From contig OY986438.1 of NCBI GenBank assembly GCA_963920525.1, positions 76,043,836-76,107,835 of the forward strand: DNA of 64,000 nt. Reading direction: 5' to 3'. This document shows positions 42,375 to 53,085 of this stretch, piece after piece. The translations under genes and the position numbers were made by a program. This DNA is from Dichetophora obliterata (lineage: Eukaryota > Arthropoda > Insecta > Diptera > Sciomyzidae). Every line of letters begins with the position of its first letter. Position 1 is the stretch's first letter. The notes below the pieces were generated by a model that worked only from the letters and a program-made list of their open reading frames with translations, was not told where the DNA came from and ran no database searches.

Positions 42375-43661
42375 TTGGGGGTTGGAATTAGTTTTAAAGG
42401 TTTTCTAAGAGATGGCGTAACTATCAATAGATCGCATCGGGCACACCTGTGACTATATTCATTTCAAAGCACATTGTCTAAGCTTCATTTTTTAGTATGT
42501 GTCATTCCACTGAAGTGTAAACAACATATATTTTTTTCTCTGTGAACATGTCGACTTTCGTTCCAACAAAACGCAATTTGCGGGAAGGTTTACTTTTGTG
42601 CTTCCATTTGAAGAAAAAAGCGGTTGAAGCACAACGCACGCTTACTGAGGCTTACGGGGACTATGCTCCATCGATTTCTACTTGTGAGTACTGGTTCCAT
42701 CGGTTTAAAAGTAGTGATTTTGATACGGAAGACAAAGAGCGTCCGGGCCAGCCGAAAAAGTTTGAAGATGAGGAATTGGAGGCTTTGCTCGATGAAGACC
42801 CGTGTCAAACCCTTCAAGAATTGTCAGAATCATTGGGAGTCGACTTATCAACGGTCGGCAAACGCTTGAAGGCCATGGGAATGATTCAAAAGCAAGGAAA
42901 TTGGGTGCCGTACCAGTTGAAGCCGAGAGACGTTGAACGGCGATTGTGCATGTGCGAACAACTGCTTCAACGGCATAAAAGGAAGAGTTTTTTGCATCGT
43001 ATTGTCACTGGCGATGAAAAGTGGATCCATTACGATAATCCTAAGCGAAAAAAATCGTGGGGATCACCCGGCCATGCATCAACATCGAGGGCCAAGCCGA
43101 ATATTCATGGCGCCAAGCTTATGCTGTGTATTTGGTGGGATCAGAAGGGTGTCGTGTACTATGAGCTGCTAAAACCTAACGAAACCATCACTGGGGAACG
43201 CTACCAACAACAATTGATGCAATTGAGCCGAGCATTAAAGGTTAAACGGCCGGAATATGCCAAAAGACACGACAAAGTGGTTTTTCAACATGACAACGCA
43301 CGGCCACATGTTGCAAGAACCGTCAAGGAAACGTTGGAGGCGCTGAATTGGGATGTGCTACCCCACCCGCCTTATAGCCCAGACATAGCCCCTTCCGACT
43401 ACCACCTATTCAGATCGATGACGCATGGCTTGGCTGAGCAGCGCTGCACTTCTTACGAGGATACCAAAAAATGGGTCGATTCGTGGATTGCCTCAAAAGA
43501 CGAATCGTTCTTCCGGCGCGGAATCCATATGCTGCCAGAAAGATGGGAAAATGTTGTAGCTAACGATGGACAATACTTTGAATAATATACATTGTACCGT
43601 TGTTTCTAAATAAATGCTCAAAAACCGAAAAAAAACCTTTAAAATTAATTCCAACCCCCAA
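42375..43661 (+). mobile_element. Complete mariner (DD34D) with intact transposase
   Basis: TIRs of about 28 bp start TTGGGGGTTGGAATTAGTTT at 42375 and, on the other strand, TTGGGGGTTGGAATTAATTT from 43661, differing at one position in the first 28. TA duplications stand at 42373-42374 and 43662-43663. The 1287-bp length matches typical mariners. The single ORF is intact, so both cis and trans components look functional. Confidence 0.95.
42548..43585 (+). CDS. Mariner transposase, 345 aa
   Basis: The enzyme binds the TIRs and moves the element by cut and paste. The ATG at 42548 (MSTFVPTKRNLREGLL) gives 345 residues, the same length as Mos1. The N-terminal helix-turn-helix pair (residues 1-110) contains KAVEAQRTLTEAYGDYAPS and CQTLQELSESLGVDLSTVG. 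The linker has WVPYQL, equivalent to the WVPHEL motif. The catalytic triad lies in VTGDEKWIHYDN (about 157), FQHDNARPHVA (about 250) and YSPDIAPSDYHLF (about 285). Thirty-four residues separate the second and third Asp, making it DD34D of the mauritiana-like kind. There are no stops or shifts. It could be active if expressed. Confidence 0.96.
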   Translation: MSTFVPTKRNLREGLLLCFHLKKKAVEAQRTLTEAYGDYAPSISTCEYWFHRFKSSDFDTEDKERPGQPKKFEDEELEALLDEDPCQTLQELSESLGVDLSTVGKRLKAMGMIQKQGNWVPYQLKPRDVERRLCMCEQLLQRHKRKSFLHRIVTGDEKWIHYDNPKRKKSWGSPGHASTSRAKPNIHGAKLMLCIWWDQKGVVYYELLKPNETITGERYQQQLMQLSRALKVKRPEYAKRHDKVVFQHDNARPHVARTVKETLEALNWDVLPHPPYSPDIAPSDYHLFRSMTHGLAEQRCTSYEDTKKWVDSWIASKDESFFRRGIHMLPERWENVVANDGQYFE

Positions 43662-43663
43662 TA

Positions 43664-44010
43664 CTTCACAATTGATAACAAAATTTTTCAAATATTACAA
43701 ATATATTTTATACCTTTGGTATCAAAGCGATACTATGGTGAATATTGTATTTAATTTCTTAGATATGCTGTATTATATTTTAATAAAATTTTGTATTAAA
43801 TTTCAATGCCTTGGTATTAATTTGATACTATGGCTAGTATCATAATTAATTTTTAATACAGAATCAGTATTAAAAATTAACACGAATTAAGCATTCAATT
43901 TTAATACATATTTTTATTAAAAATAAATTTTAATATTTGGTCAGTATTTAATTTTAATTCAATTTTGGTGTGGTCATATATGTATTAAAAGTATTAAAAT
44001 TTATTCCAAA
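43664..44010. repeat. AT-rich repeat with perfect 14-bp inverted repeat
   Basis: TTAATTTTTAATAC (43846-43859) and its exact reverse complement (43867-43880) flank the loop AGAATCA. TTTTAATA and GGTATCAAAGCGATAC / GGTATTAATTTGATAC motifs recur through the segment. No gene is present. It is probably a MITE or satellite-like repeat split by the mariner. Confidence 0.5.
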
Positions 44011-44149
44011 ATTTCTTACCGTATTAGTGACGTGTAAATCGACTCCGACCATAATTGAATTTTATTCAATGAACAAAAATTATTATAGTTTAGCATGACT
44101 TTTTTTTTTTGGTAACAAACGTCGTTCTCCACTTAATTATCATTTACAT

Positions 44150-44228
44150 CAAGGGACTTGAGGGCGCCCCTGCCATAGTTGCGCCCGCCCGCAACGCGGG
44201 CTCTGCGGGCCCGCTTTTTACGCCACTG
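44150..44228. other. GC-rich island with short hairpins
   Basis: In an AT-rich setting this 80-bp stretch is strongly G/C-rich, with GCCCGC-AAC-GCGGGC (44190-44204) and the palindrome GCGGGCCCGC (about 44207). Its origin is not recognised. It directly abuts the LINE fragment that starts near 44227. Confidence 0.5.
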
Positions 44229-45380
44229 CTCTTAGAGTTTACTACGCGTGTTATAAATGGTTTTACTTTGGGACTGCAGACTGATGTTATTTATACGGAC
44301 TTTAGCAAAGCTTTCGACAGTGTTAATCATAATCTTCTTTTAAAAAAACTCCACCTTATTGGGTTTCCTTTCACATTATTAAATTGGATAAATTAGTATT
44401 TATCTAGACGTACTCAAAAGGTTTTATATAAGAATTCTCTTTCAAAAAGTATTTCGGTCACTTTTCCTCAGGGCAGTCATCTTGGACCGGTTTTGTTTTT
44501 ACTATTCATTAATGATCTTCCTTCGGTAATAAAACACTGTAACGTCTTAATGTACGCTGACGACGTAAAACTTTTTCTTTGTTATAAATCACCCGAAGAA
44601 CGACAACTTTTACAAACTGATCTAAATAGACTTTTGGACTGGTGTAGCTTAAATATATTAAATCTCAACTTAAAAAAATGTAAGCAAATGACATTCTCGC
44701 GAAGATCTGCTAGTAACATAAATTACACTATAAATAACACTAACTTAGAAATAGTTTGCAGTTTTCTCGATCTTGGTGTTATAATGGATTCAAAACTTCG
44801 CTTCAATCTCCACGTTAATATGGTGATAAATAAGGCCAGAGGAGTCCTTGGTTTCATTAAAAGATGGGCTAAAGAATTCAGTTATCCCTTTACTACTAAA
44901 TTATTATATACTTCTCTCGTAAGGCCAATTCTTGAAAATGCATCAGTTGTATGGAACCCACAATATAATGTCTACATCTACGCCATAGAATCCGTTCAAA
45001 AACAGTTTTTACTTTTTGCTTTACGTCATAATCGTTGGAACCCCAATATTATGCTCCCATCGTTTGAACTACGCCTTAAAATTATTTTACTATTCCCTAA
45101 GAAGCAGAAAAATGATGCTTAATGTCATGTTTCTGTATAAATTACTTCGTGGCGAGATTAATTCGGAATATCTCATTTCAGATCTAAATTTTAACATCCC
45201 AAGGAGAGGAACTAGACATTTTCTGTTTTTCAAATTGAGTCAGTGCAGTTCTAATTACGCTCTTCATGAACCTTTACGATGTATGTGCAGTGATTTCAAT
45301 GATAACTTCAACATGATTAATTTTTCTGATTCGGTAGACGTCTTAAAACGGAAAATTATATTACATTTAAATAATTAAAT
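44227..45380 (+). pseudogene. Jockey/CR1-type LINE, reverse transcriptase fragment
   Basis: The frames 44227-44396, 44493-45122 and 45016-45378 give TDFSKAFDSVNHNLLLKKL (motif A), then a stop at 44395, FPQGSHLGPVLFLLFINDL, VLMYADDVKLFL (catalytic YADD, about 44550) and the C-terminal domain (VRPILENASVVWNPQYNVY, then after a shift RRGTRHFLFFKLSQC). The upstream half, including the endonuclease, is missing. It resembles the minus-strand LINE at 29760-34165. Confidence 0.78.
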
Positions 45381-46111
45381 CAATTTAACTTCAACCTATT
45401 ATACCTAACGCAGTTTTATAACAATGTAATATTGGTAATTGAGATTGTTCTGTTTCCCCTTTTTTGTCTCGATATTATGTTTTATAAAGTAAGCACCATC
45501 AAATATGAATCGTTTTTAAAACTTACTTTTTAATTATTCAATATTTTAATTTTTAATCGAATTTGGATTTACGTGCTCACGTGGTTTCTTGATTTGAAAT
45601 TAGACTGAACTCACACTATCACCTGGATTGGTGTGCCAGAGTATATCTCTTTTCCACACAAGTTTATGCCTGCATTGGCCCAAATGCATATCCAACTAAT
45701 TGGGATTTTGATTTGGCGGATATGAGATTTATCTCATTTCCACGTAGGTCCTTGGGTTGGACAATGGCCGCAAACCAGTTAAAATGAGTTTAGTGTTATG
45801 GATTGTTTTTTGGGTACCTTAAATTGATAATTACTATTATTTAATTCGATGTTGCTTATTTATATAGAATCAAGTATACTTAAATACGCGTTTTATATAT
45901 ATTAAATTTTTAAATTCCGCTGAAAAGCCAATTAATGTGCTTAGTGGAAAATCCTAATTGCCAATATGGGGTATGTTTTAGTACGTAGGTGCATTCTGTC
46001 TGTCCCGGCTGATTCGGGCAGGATCTAGAATGTGAATCGTGCATGCGTATAGGACGGGTATACGTATCTTTGGAAGATTTTATACCTCCGGGCGAATCAA
46101 AAAAAAAAAAA
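45381..46111. other. LINE 3' region and a poly(A)-ended insert
   Basis: The first part is probably the LINE 3' untranslated region. Another short insertion seems to end in a run of 16 A at 46090-46105, just before the BEL integrase frame resumes at 46112. No gene was recognised. Confidence 0.35.
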
Positions 46112-46825
46112 AAAGGATTATACAGGGATATCTTCAGTGACTGCGGCACAAATTTCGTAGGTGCCAACCGGAAATTAGAAACAGATAAAAAGGCGTATAA
46201 AACCTTTGTTGAAGCCAATGCATCGTCATTCTTGGTAGAACATAGCATTCAGTGGCATTTTATACCACCTTCTGCTCCTCACTTTGGAAGATTGTGAGAT
46301 GCTAGCGTAAAATCGATGAAGTACCATATCAAGAGAATAATCGGAGAAACTCCATTGACGTTTGGAGAGTAGGCCATAATTTTAGCTCAAATCGAATCGT
46401 GCCTAAACTCTAGACCTCTATGCCCACTCTCAAATGATCCAGAATATTTATTGATCTTAACCCCGGGACTTTTTCTAACTGGCGATTCGCTGCTAGCACC
46501 ACCAGCTCCAGAAATCGATCAAAGAAGCCCTTTGGAGAGTTGGAGAAATTGTCAAATTCTAGTACAACATTTTTGGCATCGTTGGAGCCAGGAGTATCTG
46601 TCACGTCTCCAGAGAAGACCTAAGTGGCTACGTGCACAACCTAATTTGCACGTGAATGATATCATGCTCATTAAAAATGAAAGGTTGTCATGTGATCTGT
46701 GGCCACTTGGATGGATCATAGAAATACATGCAGGAGAGGATGGATTAGTCCGGGTCGTAACTTTGAAGACTCCAACCGGCGTGATCAAGAGACCAATTAC
46801 GAAACTATGTCCTTTGCTTATATAG
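46112..46825 (+). pseudogene. BEL/Pao element 2: integrase core and C-terminal domain
   Basis: This continues the second BEL element after a 7.1-kb interruption. DIFSDCGTNFVGANRKLE has the second catalytic Asp region, and IQWHFIPPSAPHFGRL stands where functional copies have GG-WE (a shift occurs near 46297). The 46451-46825 frame has LLILTPGLFLTGDSLL, FWHRWSQEYLSRLQRRPKW and GVIKRPITKLCPLLI, the DUF5641-like tail. The catalytic segment between 39032 and 46112 (including the first Asp) is absent. Confidence 0.78.
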
Positions 46826-47333
46826 ATTTTTTTTTTAAAAGAAAAAAAATAACGACCATACACTTTAATATAAATTTGCATTTGTAAATCCCTTTGTTTC
46901 AGCATAATCCGTTTTCCTGACGCATCTACTCATCGACAACTACATCCGGAAGAAGCTGTCTTGAGCAACAACTTGTTAGATGATCCCATTCCAAGGATCA
47001 TCGCTGGACAGAATGTTGAAAACATGTTTAAGTTTTCACTTAATTTTGTATTTAAGATTTAATTTTTTTGTATTTAAGAAAAACGTCTTACCATTCCTGC
47101 CCAACGTTGACATTCTCAGTTTTTTATGCACCAGCCTCTCTGCTTCAAATTTTTGACAAGCACAAAAACACACAGCAAAAATGTGTCATTTTCGACATAA
47201 AATAGTTTTCTATATTCATACTTTAATATTTTCGTATTTAAATAATTTTAACTAATTTTGAATTTAGAAATAAATTTATGAGTTACATAGTATTATAAAA
47301 ATCTCTTGAGACTGATCTCTTAATTAGAAATTC
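46826..47333. other. Non-coding sequence downstream of BEL element 2
   Basis: AT-rich sequence. It may include the BEL 3' region, but no LTR match was found. No gene was seen. Confidence 0.35.
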
Positions 47334-47344
47334 TACCTGCAATC

Positions 47345-48043
47345 TACCTTAAATGGAACACCATAAACAAAATTAGAGATTTGCTCATTAATAACGAGAC
47401 TCATTTAAGACTCCTTTGGACTCCAGCACACATTGGCATCCGAGGAAATGAATATGCGGATACCGCAGCTAAATATACATGCTCTGCGCCTATAACAATG
47501 GATGGCACTTTTGAGGGCACAGACTTACGACAATATTTGATAGTCAAACTTTATAACAAAAAAAAGGAAAGCTGGTACCAATATAATCACCATCACTACA
47601 CACTCATAAATCGACACTTATCAACACCAATATACCCAACATCCTCAGGAAAAAAACCAATTAAAACCTTCTCGAGACTCCGTCTAGGACACACAATTGC
47701 TACTCACCAACATATTCTGAGAGGAGAATCACCACCATACTGCCATAGCTGTGGAGAGTCGTCATCGATTAAACACTATCTCACCGAATGCACTTCTCTA
47801 ACAAGTCTAAGAAGAAAAATCTTTAATCAGAAGAGCCCTTACGAACTACTTAGCAACCCGACAACAGAAAACATTGATATAATATACAAATTTACAAAAA
47901 TCTCCAAATTGAATATTTAAATATAAAATAAAAAAAATCTTATGTTTATATTACAGAGCTGATAGCCCTGGCAGCTAGTGCTCGTATTCCTAAGTTAACT
48001 TTATAATTTAAAATTTTAAGTTAATAAATAATAATAATAATAA
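47345..48043 (+). pseudogene. I-type LINE, 5'-truncated tail with RNase H
   Basis: The sequence TACCTGCAATC at 47334-47344 is repeated at 48044-48054, an 11-bp target duplication. The insert encodes the end of RNase H (LLWTPAHIGIRGNEYADTAA) and a C-terminal segment with FSRLRLGHTIATHQHILRG and CHSCGESSSIKHYLTEC, as in I-clade LINEs. It stops near 47918. The 3' end is a run of TAA repeats (48024-48043), the known end type of I elements. The upstream 4-5 kb is missing, so it was dead on arrival. The frame from 47381 to 47920 has no stop, which suggests a fairly young copy. Confidence 0.85.
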
Positions 48044-48054
48044 TACCTGCAATC

Positions 48055-49549
48055 CGTTGGACTAAGATCGGCAGCGTAGTCTACGTAGCTCAGTTTCTCT
48101 GACACAGGATCGAGAACAAACAATAGGATTTCTGTAATTGCCGAACTAAATGGCCAAACCTTTCAATGGCCAAAATGCCGTACTTGGCTCATATGATTTA
48201 AGTTAAAATTCATCTTAATTTTATTTTTAAAAAGTGCTGATATTTAAATGAAAAATACTAGTATTAATTATATTACAATTCTTACATCGTCTCTTGAACT
48301 CCTCCCCACTATTTCATATTTAACATCGTTTCATACATTGAAATTCACGTTTCTTTCCGCGTTTCTTTCATATTTATTTTACTTTCGCTTCCTCATTGAC
48401 TCATTGAGATTGACTTTGAAATTATATGCTGTGCTTGCATTTGTGCATCTAATTGTGTTAGCTGGTCAGTTAGCGCATTGTTTACATTTGTTCATGCTGA
48501 AATGTTAGTTGTCATGTGAAATGTCATTGCCTAATGCCATTCAATAAGCGTTGTGTGTGACAAAAAAACAGAAAGAAAAACAATATTCGTCGCTGCATAA
48601 TTTTAGGTGGTTTTGCGGTCTCGTGATACCACTATAATGCTCAAGATATCGAACACTTTTCATACAGAGCTGCACCTTGTCCCTTGTTGCGGCTCCTGCG
48701 ACCACCCGTCATTGAGGTGTCACAAAGAAAACTGGTGTTTTGTTTTCCTGGTTTACGTTTTTACCGACTAGCTCCACGGTATAAGCAAGCAGGGACAAAC
48801 AACAACTTATTTTCTTTTATTTTTTTTAATTTCACTGAATTTGTTATACTTGGCCCAACAGAGACTCAGATGTTATTGAGACCTGTGGTCTTGCCCTCCC
48901 CTTTCTAATACTAGATATACAGGGGGTCTTGTCAGCATCAAGACGTCTTTAATAATAATAATAATATTAAAAAAACTCACGATTTGGAATTCCTGAAGGA
49001 ATGTGCAGCCAACGAGTCAATAATTTTAAATCCCCATCAAGCGAAGTTGAGCGCTCAATTTCGTAGCTGTCCAATTTTGATGATGACAAGATGCGCTAGA
49101 TCAAGAAAATGGTTGTTGTTAATGCATGGCTTAGATAAATAATTAAACATAATTCAATTGAACATACTTAACATAATTTAATTGAATAATTAAACATAAT
49201 TTAATTGAGCGTTATAAAATATTAATATATAAACGAATTATATAATAATATTTATATAAATAATTGATAATTAATTAAATATAAATAATTTGGGTTTATA
49301 AAAAAAAGTAGACGGTTAATATATAAAAAAAAAATAAACGACTGCATGGCAGCTTGTCGGTGATGATGCGATCCTGTGGTCCGTTCACGTATGGTGGATT
49401 TTCGCTAATGAACGGTAAAAATTTTTTTTACAATATTGTGTGGAATGCCCCATATGTAGTATTTTTATGTAAATTTCTTCTATGTCCGCAGTTAATGATT
49501 GATTCGGTCATATAGTTCGTTTCATTTTATAGATCTCATAATGAACGAG
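48055..49549. other. Non-coding, probably fragments of several repeats
   Basis: A segment at about 48600-48970 is richer in G/C and ends in TAA repeats (48951-48966), resembling the 3' end of another non-LTR element or SINE. The rest is AT-rich (48970-49350). The open frame 48248-48508 is hydrophobic low-complexity sequence without a recognised domain. Confidence 0.35.
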
Positions 49550-49790
49550 CAAACAAAACAAACTAAAAGACCTATTGAACTAAAAAAGACAACGAGCTTA
49601 CATACCTAATGATCTAAAACACCAAACAAACTATAAGACCACGAACTAACAACATGAACAAATGCACGAAACGAACTAAAAGAGGGAACGAACGAAATGA
49701 ACTAAAAGAACTATATAAATGAACTAGTTCATTAAACTCAACTGAACTAAAAAGACCGATCTTTTTAGTAAACTAAAAAGCCCAAGCCTA
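49550..49790 (+). repeat. Cluster of GAACTAAAAGA-like motifs
   Basis: About ten imperfect copies of GAACTAAAAGA or AAACTAAAAGACC occur over 240 bp (for example near 49558, 49578, 49673, 49700 and 49744), irregularly spaced. It ends with CTTTTTAGTAAACTAAAAAG, an inverted pair. No coding capacity. It could be a subterminal region of a DNA transposon or an ancient simple repeat. Confidence 0.55.
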
Positions 49791-49801
49791 CTTGGTAGCA
49801 C

Positions 49802-50377
49802 AACATCGAAGCCAAGTTGTCCGAGATGGTCATTGAGCATCTTCTCGGCAACAAGGGTGGTGCGCTTCCATCTTTCGAATCTGCGGATGTAGTGCGAGGA
49901 TTCCGGGTCATCAAATGCGAGGATCAGTTCTCCAAAGAATTCCTAAGCGAGTGCGTCTCTAAGATCAGGGACGCATGGGACGGCTTAAGCCTTAAGCTAA
50001 TCCCGGCTAAGGATATTCCGAGGAGACCTCGTGCTCGCATTTGGTTGCCTAAGATGAAGCTTGAGAAAAGCAAGCTCATCGAAATCCTCCAACTGCACAA
50101 CCCAGACATTCCCATGAACGACTGGGCCGTCATAAAGACTGAGGACCCCCAGCGTAACAGTATGACCTTCCTACTGCTTATCTCAGACGAGTGCCTGGGT
50201 GCTCTGGAGAAAGCGGGCAACACCCTTAGGTTTGGCATCCGTCGTGCCAAACTAAAGATCTTTAAAGACCCATCCGCGGAAGAAGGCGTCAGCGTCGATG
50301 ATATCCTCGATTCCCTTACAATCGAGGATCCGACGGTGCCTTCCACGCAGCAGCCACAACAACCACCAGCCACGTAA
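49802..50377 (+). pseudogene. LOA-type LINE ORF1 protein, C-terminal part
   Basis: The frame is open from 49802 (after a stop at 49796), with its first ATG at 49826. It encodes a DUF4780-like C-terminal domain: VVRGFRVIKCEDQFSKEFL, RPRARIWLPKMKLEKSKLIE, MNDWAVIKTEDPQ and LGALEKAGNTLRFGIRRAKL. The usual longer N-terminus is missing, so the copy is 5'-truncated around 49790. The stop TAA (50375-50377) shares its last A with the ATG of ORF2. G/C content is higher than in the surroundings. Confidence 0.78.
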
Positions 50378-52174
50378 TGCCACTATCGGTAATACAGGTT
50401 AACCTGCAGCACGCCAGATGTGCTGCTGATAATCTGGCCATCCTCATGATGGAGGATGGTATCGACGTGGCCATTATACAGGAACCCTGGGTCAGAGACT
50501 CAGCAGTAAAAGGGTTCCAGAACAACCACTATAACATCTACTACAAGAGAACAGCAGGTAAACCAAGAACTTGCATTGTAGCCAAAAAGCACATACACTT
50601 ATTTCTTCTCCCTAACCTTAGCTCTTCAGACCTGACAGTTGTCAAACTGGAGGGCACCAACAATCTATTCATAGCCTCAGCCTATATGGGCCACGACAGG
50701 GAAGCTCCTCCAGACGAGGTGAAGCGGTTAGTGGCTACGGCAATGCTGGACAACACCACCACAATTTTGGGCTGCGATGCCAATGCGAGACACACACTAT
50801 GGGGCAGCTCTGAGATAAACACTAGAGGTGAGTTTTTATTCGACTTTATAATTAACTCTAACTTAAACATATGCAATAAAGGAAATACACCTACTTTCAC
50901 CTTTCCAAGTACTGACAACTTCACAGGTTGGAGTGAGGTCTTGGATATTACCCTTCTATCAGAAAACGAGTCTCTAAAAGTAATCAATTGGAGAGTTTCG
51001 AGCAAAAGTTCCTTCTCGGATCACAGCTTGATCCTCTTTGATTTGAGTCTTGAAACAGGGGCCCCTCTTCCATTTCGTAACCCCAGACGTACTGACTGGG
51101 CCAAATTTGCCAAAGTGGATCGCCCAAAAATCCGTTCTTTAGCCTACAAGCAAATCTCAACTGCGAAGGAGTTAGACTCTTCAGTGGAGGCCCTAGAGCA
51201 AACCATGCAGGTTGCCTTTAGAGTCTCATGTCCCATTAGCAGGGGCAAGAAGAAATCTCTTCCTTCGTGGTGGAGCAAAGATTTATCCGACCTTAGGAAA
51301 AGGGTTAGGAAAACTTTCAACTCGTGTCACAGACAGTGTCTTTGGCAACCATACAGAGACATCCTCAAAACCTACAAGAAAGCAATTCGAGACGCGAAAA
51401 AGTATTCTTGGCAGGAATACACCCAATCGATCGACAATATAAAAGAATCGGCAAGACTAAGCAAAATTCTATCCAAAGAAAGCACCAGTCCATCTTTCAT
51501 TCGGAAAGACGATGGTACGTGGACAGAATCTACCAATGAATCCCTGGAACACTTACTCAACACACACTTTCCCGGCTGCAGGAGCAACTGCAATGAGAAC
51601 TTAGGTATAGAATCACCTGAGGCAACTGCGGCGGTTCCGACTGGCTCCTTTATCTCAATGGAAAGGGTTATCTGGGCCTTAAGCAGCTTCTCTCCATACA
51701 AATCCCCAGGTCCCGATGGCATACTTCCAATAATGTTGCAGAAACTACAAGATGTAGTTGCACCTATTCTACTCTCTATCTTCACTAAGTGTCTTTGCCT
51801 TAACTACACTCCAAGGAGCTGGAGAAGAGTTAAGGTAATATTTATACCCAAAGCTGGGAGGAGAGGTCACGAATCAGCCAAGGATTTTAGACCAATAAGC
51901 CTCACATCATTCGCACTGAAAACCCTAGAGCGTGTACTGGATATTCATCTCAGGGACGTTCTAAAGGGAGCTAACATATCCAACGCCCAACACGCATACC
52001 TCAAGGGCAGATCCACAGATACCGCCCTACACGAGGTTATTACCACCATTGAAAGATCAATATACTTTAAACAATACACTCTTGCGGCCTTCTTAGACAT
52101 TGAAGGGGCTTTTAACAATATTCATACTAGGGCCATTTTTGATTCTCTTACCAACCTTGGCGTACAAGCACCGG
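50377..52174 (+). pseudogene. LOA-type LINE ORF2: endonuclease and start of reverse transcriptase
   Basis: The ATG at 50377 overlaps the ORF1 stop as UAAUG. APE endonuclease motifs: SVIQVNLQHARCA, VAIIQEPWVRD (Glu), TILGCDANARHTLWGSS (Asp, Asn) and SFSDHSLILFDL (His). The linker holds LPSWWSKDLSDLRKRVR. Reverse transcriptase starts with YKSPGPDGILPIMLQKL, FIPKAGRRGHESAKDFRPIS, LTSFALKTLERVL and AAFLDIEGAFNNI (motif A). The frame has no stop up to 52174, where an LTR begins. The few residues after that point come from the LTR. The rest of ORF2 may lie beyond the window, on the other side of the LTR element. Confidence 0.9.
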
Positions 52175-53085
52175 TGTTGTATTTTCTTGCGAAGATACGC
52201 GTAGATTAGAATTTCTGCAGTTCCCTATGGGCAAGCTCGAAAGCCATAAATTTTGCCGATTTGTGTTTTATCCCCTAAGGGAAAGCACACACTGCCATAA
52301 ACTGCTGTTCCTGAAAACAAAGAATATACTTACCAAATGAAACCTGCGGTTTGTTGGTATTCCGTAAAAAAAAACAACACACCTTTTTTAGTTGTTTGTC
52401 AATGGTTTTCTGCCGAATCTTTATTGCTAGCGGAGATCTGATATTTATATCAAATCTGATCTCGCTTTCTTCTTCTTCATTTTCTTAACTTAGTTACAAT
52501 TTTCCATTCTTGGCCGAGATTTTATTTGGCTCAATAACTTAACCTTAAAATATAAACAACCTTAAAGTAAAATTCTTAACCTAGACATTCTCATTGTTAT
52601 TATTTTATATATACAAAATAGTATTTTTATTCTTAAAAACAAAACAATTATTCATGCTATTTGCATGCACATACATATTTAGTGCTGCCGCTACTCTTCT
52701 AAAACAAACATACAAACACTTATACTCGACCGCCCAGCCATGGGAACTTTGGCTCAGATTTCATAACCATGTTGGTTACAACAATAAAATATCAATTTAA
52801 ATATTTACCTCACGCTTAATAAGCCAAAGTCCAAAAATGCAACAGCTGCATTTTTGTAAAACAGTAGTCAAGTCATGTTAACAGAAGCGCAGCTAAAATA
52901 GCAAGCTGGCTTTCTCTATACGCATATTCTTTCCTCAACTATTTAGTCGCTTATTAACCATGAGCTTGACTTTTGAATTGCAATGAATGCTGATTACTCA
53001 CTTTCAATTGAGGCAGATCAGTGTTCATTGCAATCATAACTGTTTTAAGTTAATTATTAACGTTTGTGACTAATTAGTCACAACA
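52175..53085 (-). repeat. 3' LTR of copy 1
   Basis: On the minus strand the LTR starts TGTTGTGACTAATTAGTCAC and ends ATACAACA. Its first bases contain the perfect 20-bp palindrome at 53064-53083. It differs from the 59161 LTR at only a few positions (for example around 52316-52321), implying recent insertion. Confidence 0.93.

Noticed and set aside
48248..48508. 86-aa hydrophobic frame that could suggest a membrane protein
   Set aside because: The composition follows from T-rich DNA. There is no start context, homologous motif or neighbouring gene structure to support it.
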